This document shows positions 63,039 to 64,000 of a DNA stretch of 64,000 nt, in pieces; positions within the stretch are counted from its first letter, which is position 1; every line of letters starts with the position of its first letter. Source of the DNA: Candidatus Zhuqueibacterota bacterium (lineage in GTDB: Bacteria > Zhuqueibacterota > Zhuqueibacteria > Residuimicrobiales > Oceaniaggregativiventaceae); the NCBI GenBank assembly GCA_014728085.1, contig WJMF01000092.1, positions 1-64,000 of the forward strand. The letters are read 5' to 3'. Both the position numbers and the translations under genes were made by a program. The notes beneath the pieces were generated by a model. That model was not told where the DNA came from and searched no databases. It saw only the letters and a program-made list of their open reading frames with translations.

Positions 63039-64000
63039 TCAGAAAGTTCGCTTGTCTATAACCCGCTTTGCTTTACCTTCGGTGCGCTCGATGGTTTTCG
63101 GTTCTACCAGTTTAACTTTAACCCCGATGCCAAGTGTGCTCTCAATATTGTTTTTAATTCTGGCAGATAAAGATTCAAGCTCACGGATTTCATCGGAAAA
63201 AAACGGACTGTCGATCTCCACCCAAACCTCCAGAACATCGAGATTGTTAATGCGATCGACGATGAGCAAATAATGCGGCTGTGTTTCTCGCATTTCGAGC
63301 AGCACGCTTTCGATCTGTGATGGAAATATATTGACTCCCCTGATGATCAACATGTCATCGGTACGACCCGTGCATTTTTCCATTCTTACCAGTGTACGGC
63401 CGCACTTGCAGCGTTCCCGGTTCAGGCGTGTCAGGTCGCGGGTGCGGTACCTCAACAGGGGCAACCCCTCCTTGGTCAGGGTGGTGAGAACGAGTTCACC
63501 CTTTTCCCCGTCGGGCAAAACCTGGCCGCTGTCGGGATCGATAATTTCCGGAAAAAAATGGTCATCGTTGATGTGCAGACCCTGCTGATGTTCACACTCT
63601 ACGGCAACACCGGGACCTATGATTTCGCTCAGGCCGTACATGTCGATGGCCTTGATGTTGAGTTTGGATTCGATTTGCTTGCGCATGTTTTCCGTCCATG
63701 GCTCGGCGCCGAGAATGCCGATCCGTAGCGAGAGATCTTCAGTGTGTACTTTTATCTCGTCCATCACTTCAGCCAGGAAAAGTGCGTAAGAAGGTGTGCA
63801 GGCGAGCACTGTACTGCCGAAATCCTGCATAAGCTGTATTTGACGGCGTGTATTGCCCCCTGAAATAGGAATAACCGTGGTTCCCAGCTTTTCAGCGCCA
63901 TAATGAAATCCCAGGCCGCCGGTAAACAAACCATACCCGTAAGCGATCTGAATGAGATCGTTCCTGCTCACACCGGCGCAAACCAGGGTGCGCGCCACCA
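63039..64000 (-). CDS. paaK: Phenylacetate-CoA ligase-like AMP-forming enzyme, N-terminus outside window
   Basis: At least 320 residues; the gene runs beyond the window edge. Seen motifs: [30 protein letters not shown] (adenylate-binding), [12 protein letters not shown] (hinge Asp region) and the C-terminal [19 protein letters not shown] with a final catalytic Lys region (EGKAKRVID). It activates an aryl or arylacetic acid to the CoA ester, releasing AMP, or works in reverse for ATP formation. With the ACT protein and aminotransferase it forms a conserved amino-acid module, in which indolepyruvate:ferredoxin oxidoreductase genes often lie next; they would be just outside. Confidence 0.92.
   Translation of the reverse strand, partial: VARTLVCAGVSRNDLIQIAYGYGLFTGGLGFHYGAEKLGTTVIPISGGNTRRQIQLMQDFGSTVLACTPSYALFLAEVMDEIKVHTEDLSLRIGILGAEPWTENMRKQIESKLNIKAIDMYGLSEIIGPGVAVECEHQQGLHINDDHFFPEIIDPDSGQVLPDGEKGELVLTTLTKEGLPLLRYRTRDLTRLNRERCKCGRTLVRMEKCTGRTDDMLIIRGVNIFPSQIESVLLEMRETQPHYLLIVDRINNLDVLEVWVEIDSPFFSDEIRELESLSARIKNNIESTLGIGVKVKLVEPKTIERTEGKAKRVIDKRTF

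Overview
The window reads as a chromosomal segment of a strictly or facultatively anaerobic, diderm, fermentative bacterium of moderate-to-low GC. It has an Mla-type lipid transporter, a PorV-like barrel protein, OmpA and AMIN domains, and proteins ending in a VAPNPY/FlgD-like C-terminal domain. Together with DUF4416, a Hnd-type FeFe hydrogenase and an N-type ATPase, this suggests a member of the Fibrobacteres-Chlorobi-Bacteroidetes (FCB) neighbourhood such as a KSB1/Calditrichota-like lineage. That placement is inference; no rRNA or tRNA gene was seen to fix it.

Layout. 1-4.4 kb: dUTPase 3' end, two paralogous small membrane proteins, an ECF sigma/anti-sigma pair, a sigma-54 activator and a degenerate receiver protein behind a sigma-54-like promoter. 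4.6-11.3 kb: a MurF-like ligase, a DRTGG protein and a PHP protein leading into a four-subunit FeFe hydrogenase (HndBACD order), closed by a strong terminator. 11.4-14.2 kb: butyrate kinase and phosphotransbutyrylase around a membrane protein. 14.2-17.3 kb: Mla-type ABC transporter and an S4 protein. 17.5-26.2 kb: glutamate dehydrogenase, xylose isomerase, DUF4416, purM, gpsA, usp, asnS, acyP, apt. 26.2-28.3 kb: a second butyrate kinase/phosphotransbutyrylase pair. 28.4-34.3 kb: envelope proteins and a probable selenoprotein. 34.3-37.9 kb: a DUF1998 helicase and a class III cyclase. 38.1-40.5 kb: two BON-repeat proteins behind a sigma-54-like promoter. 40.5-53.2 kb: a tightly packed run of pyruvate dehydrogenase (aceE, aceF, lpd), a ferredoxin, a pterin dehydratase and a complete N-ATPase set (atpDCQRBEFAG). 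53-60.5 kb: OsmC, DJ-1/PfpI, PolX, LigA, DUF72, SodC and a surface-type protein. 60.5-61.4 kb: a gene-poor stretch with a DUF4062 remnant. 61.4-64 kb, minus strand: aminotransferase, ACT protein and phenylacetate-CoA ligase (cut by the window end).

How it fits together. Amino-acid and pyruvate breakdown (GDH, aminotransferase, PaaK-like ligase, PDH) would give acyl-CoAs, NADH and reduced ferredoxin. Ptb/Buk would convert acyl-CoA to acid plus ATP, the hydrogenase would dispose of electrons as H2, and the N-ATPase would hydrolyse ATP to pump Na+ or H+. These links are inferred from gene content.

The most notable signal is at 33316-34272. A 5'-nucleotidase/metallophosphatase-like gene carries an in-frame TGA exactly where the family's CGC motif would have its second cysteine. 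A 6-bp hairpin with a GGA loop lies 25 nt downstream. This fits a selenocysteine codon with a bacterial SECIS element. Other points of interest are the loss of all four [2Fe-2S] cysteines in the hydrogenase flavoprotein subunit, three sigma-54-like promoters in a window that also encodes a sigma-54 activator, and a SodC without its disulfide.
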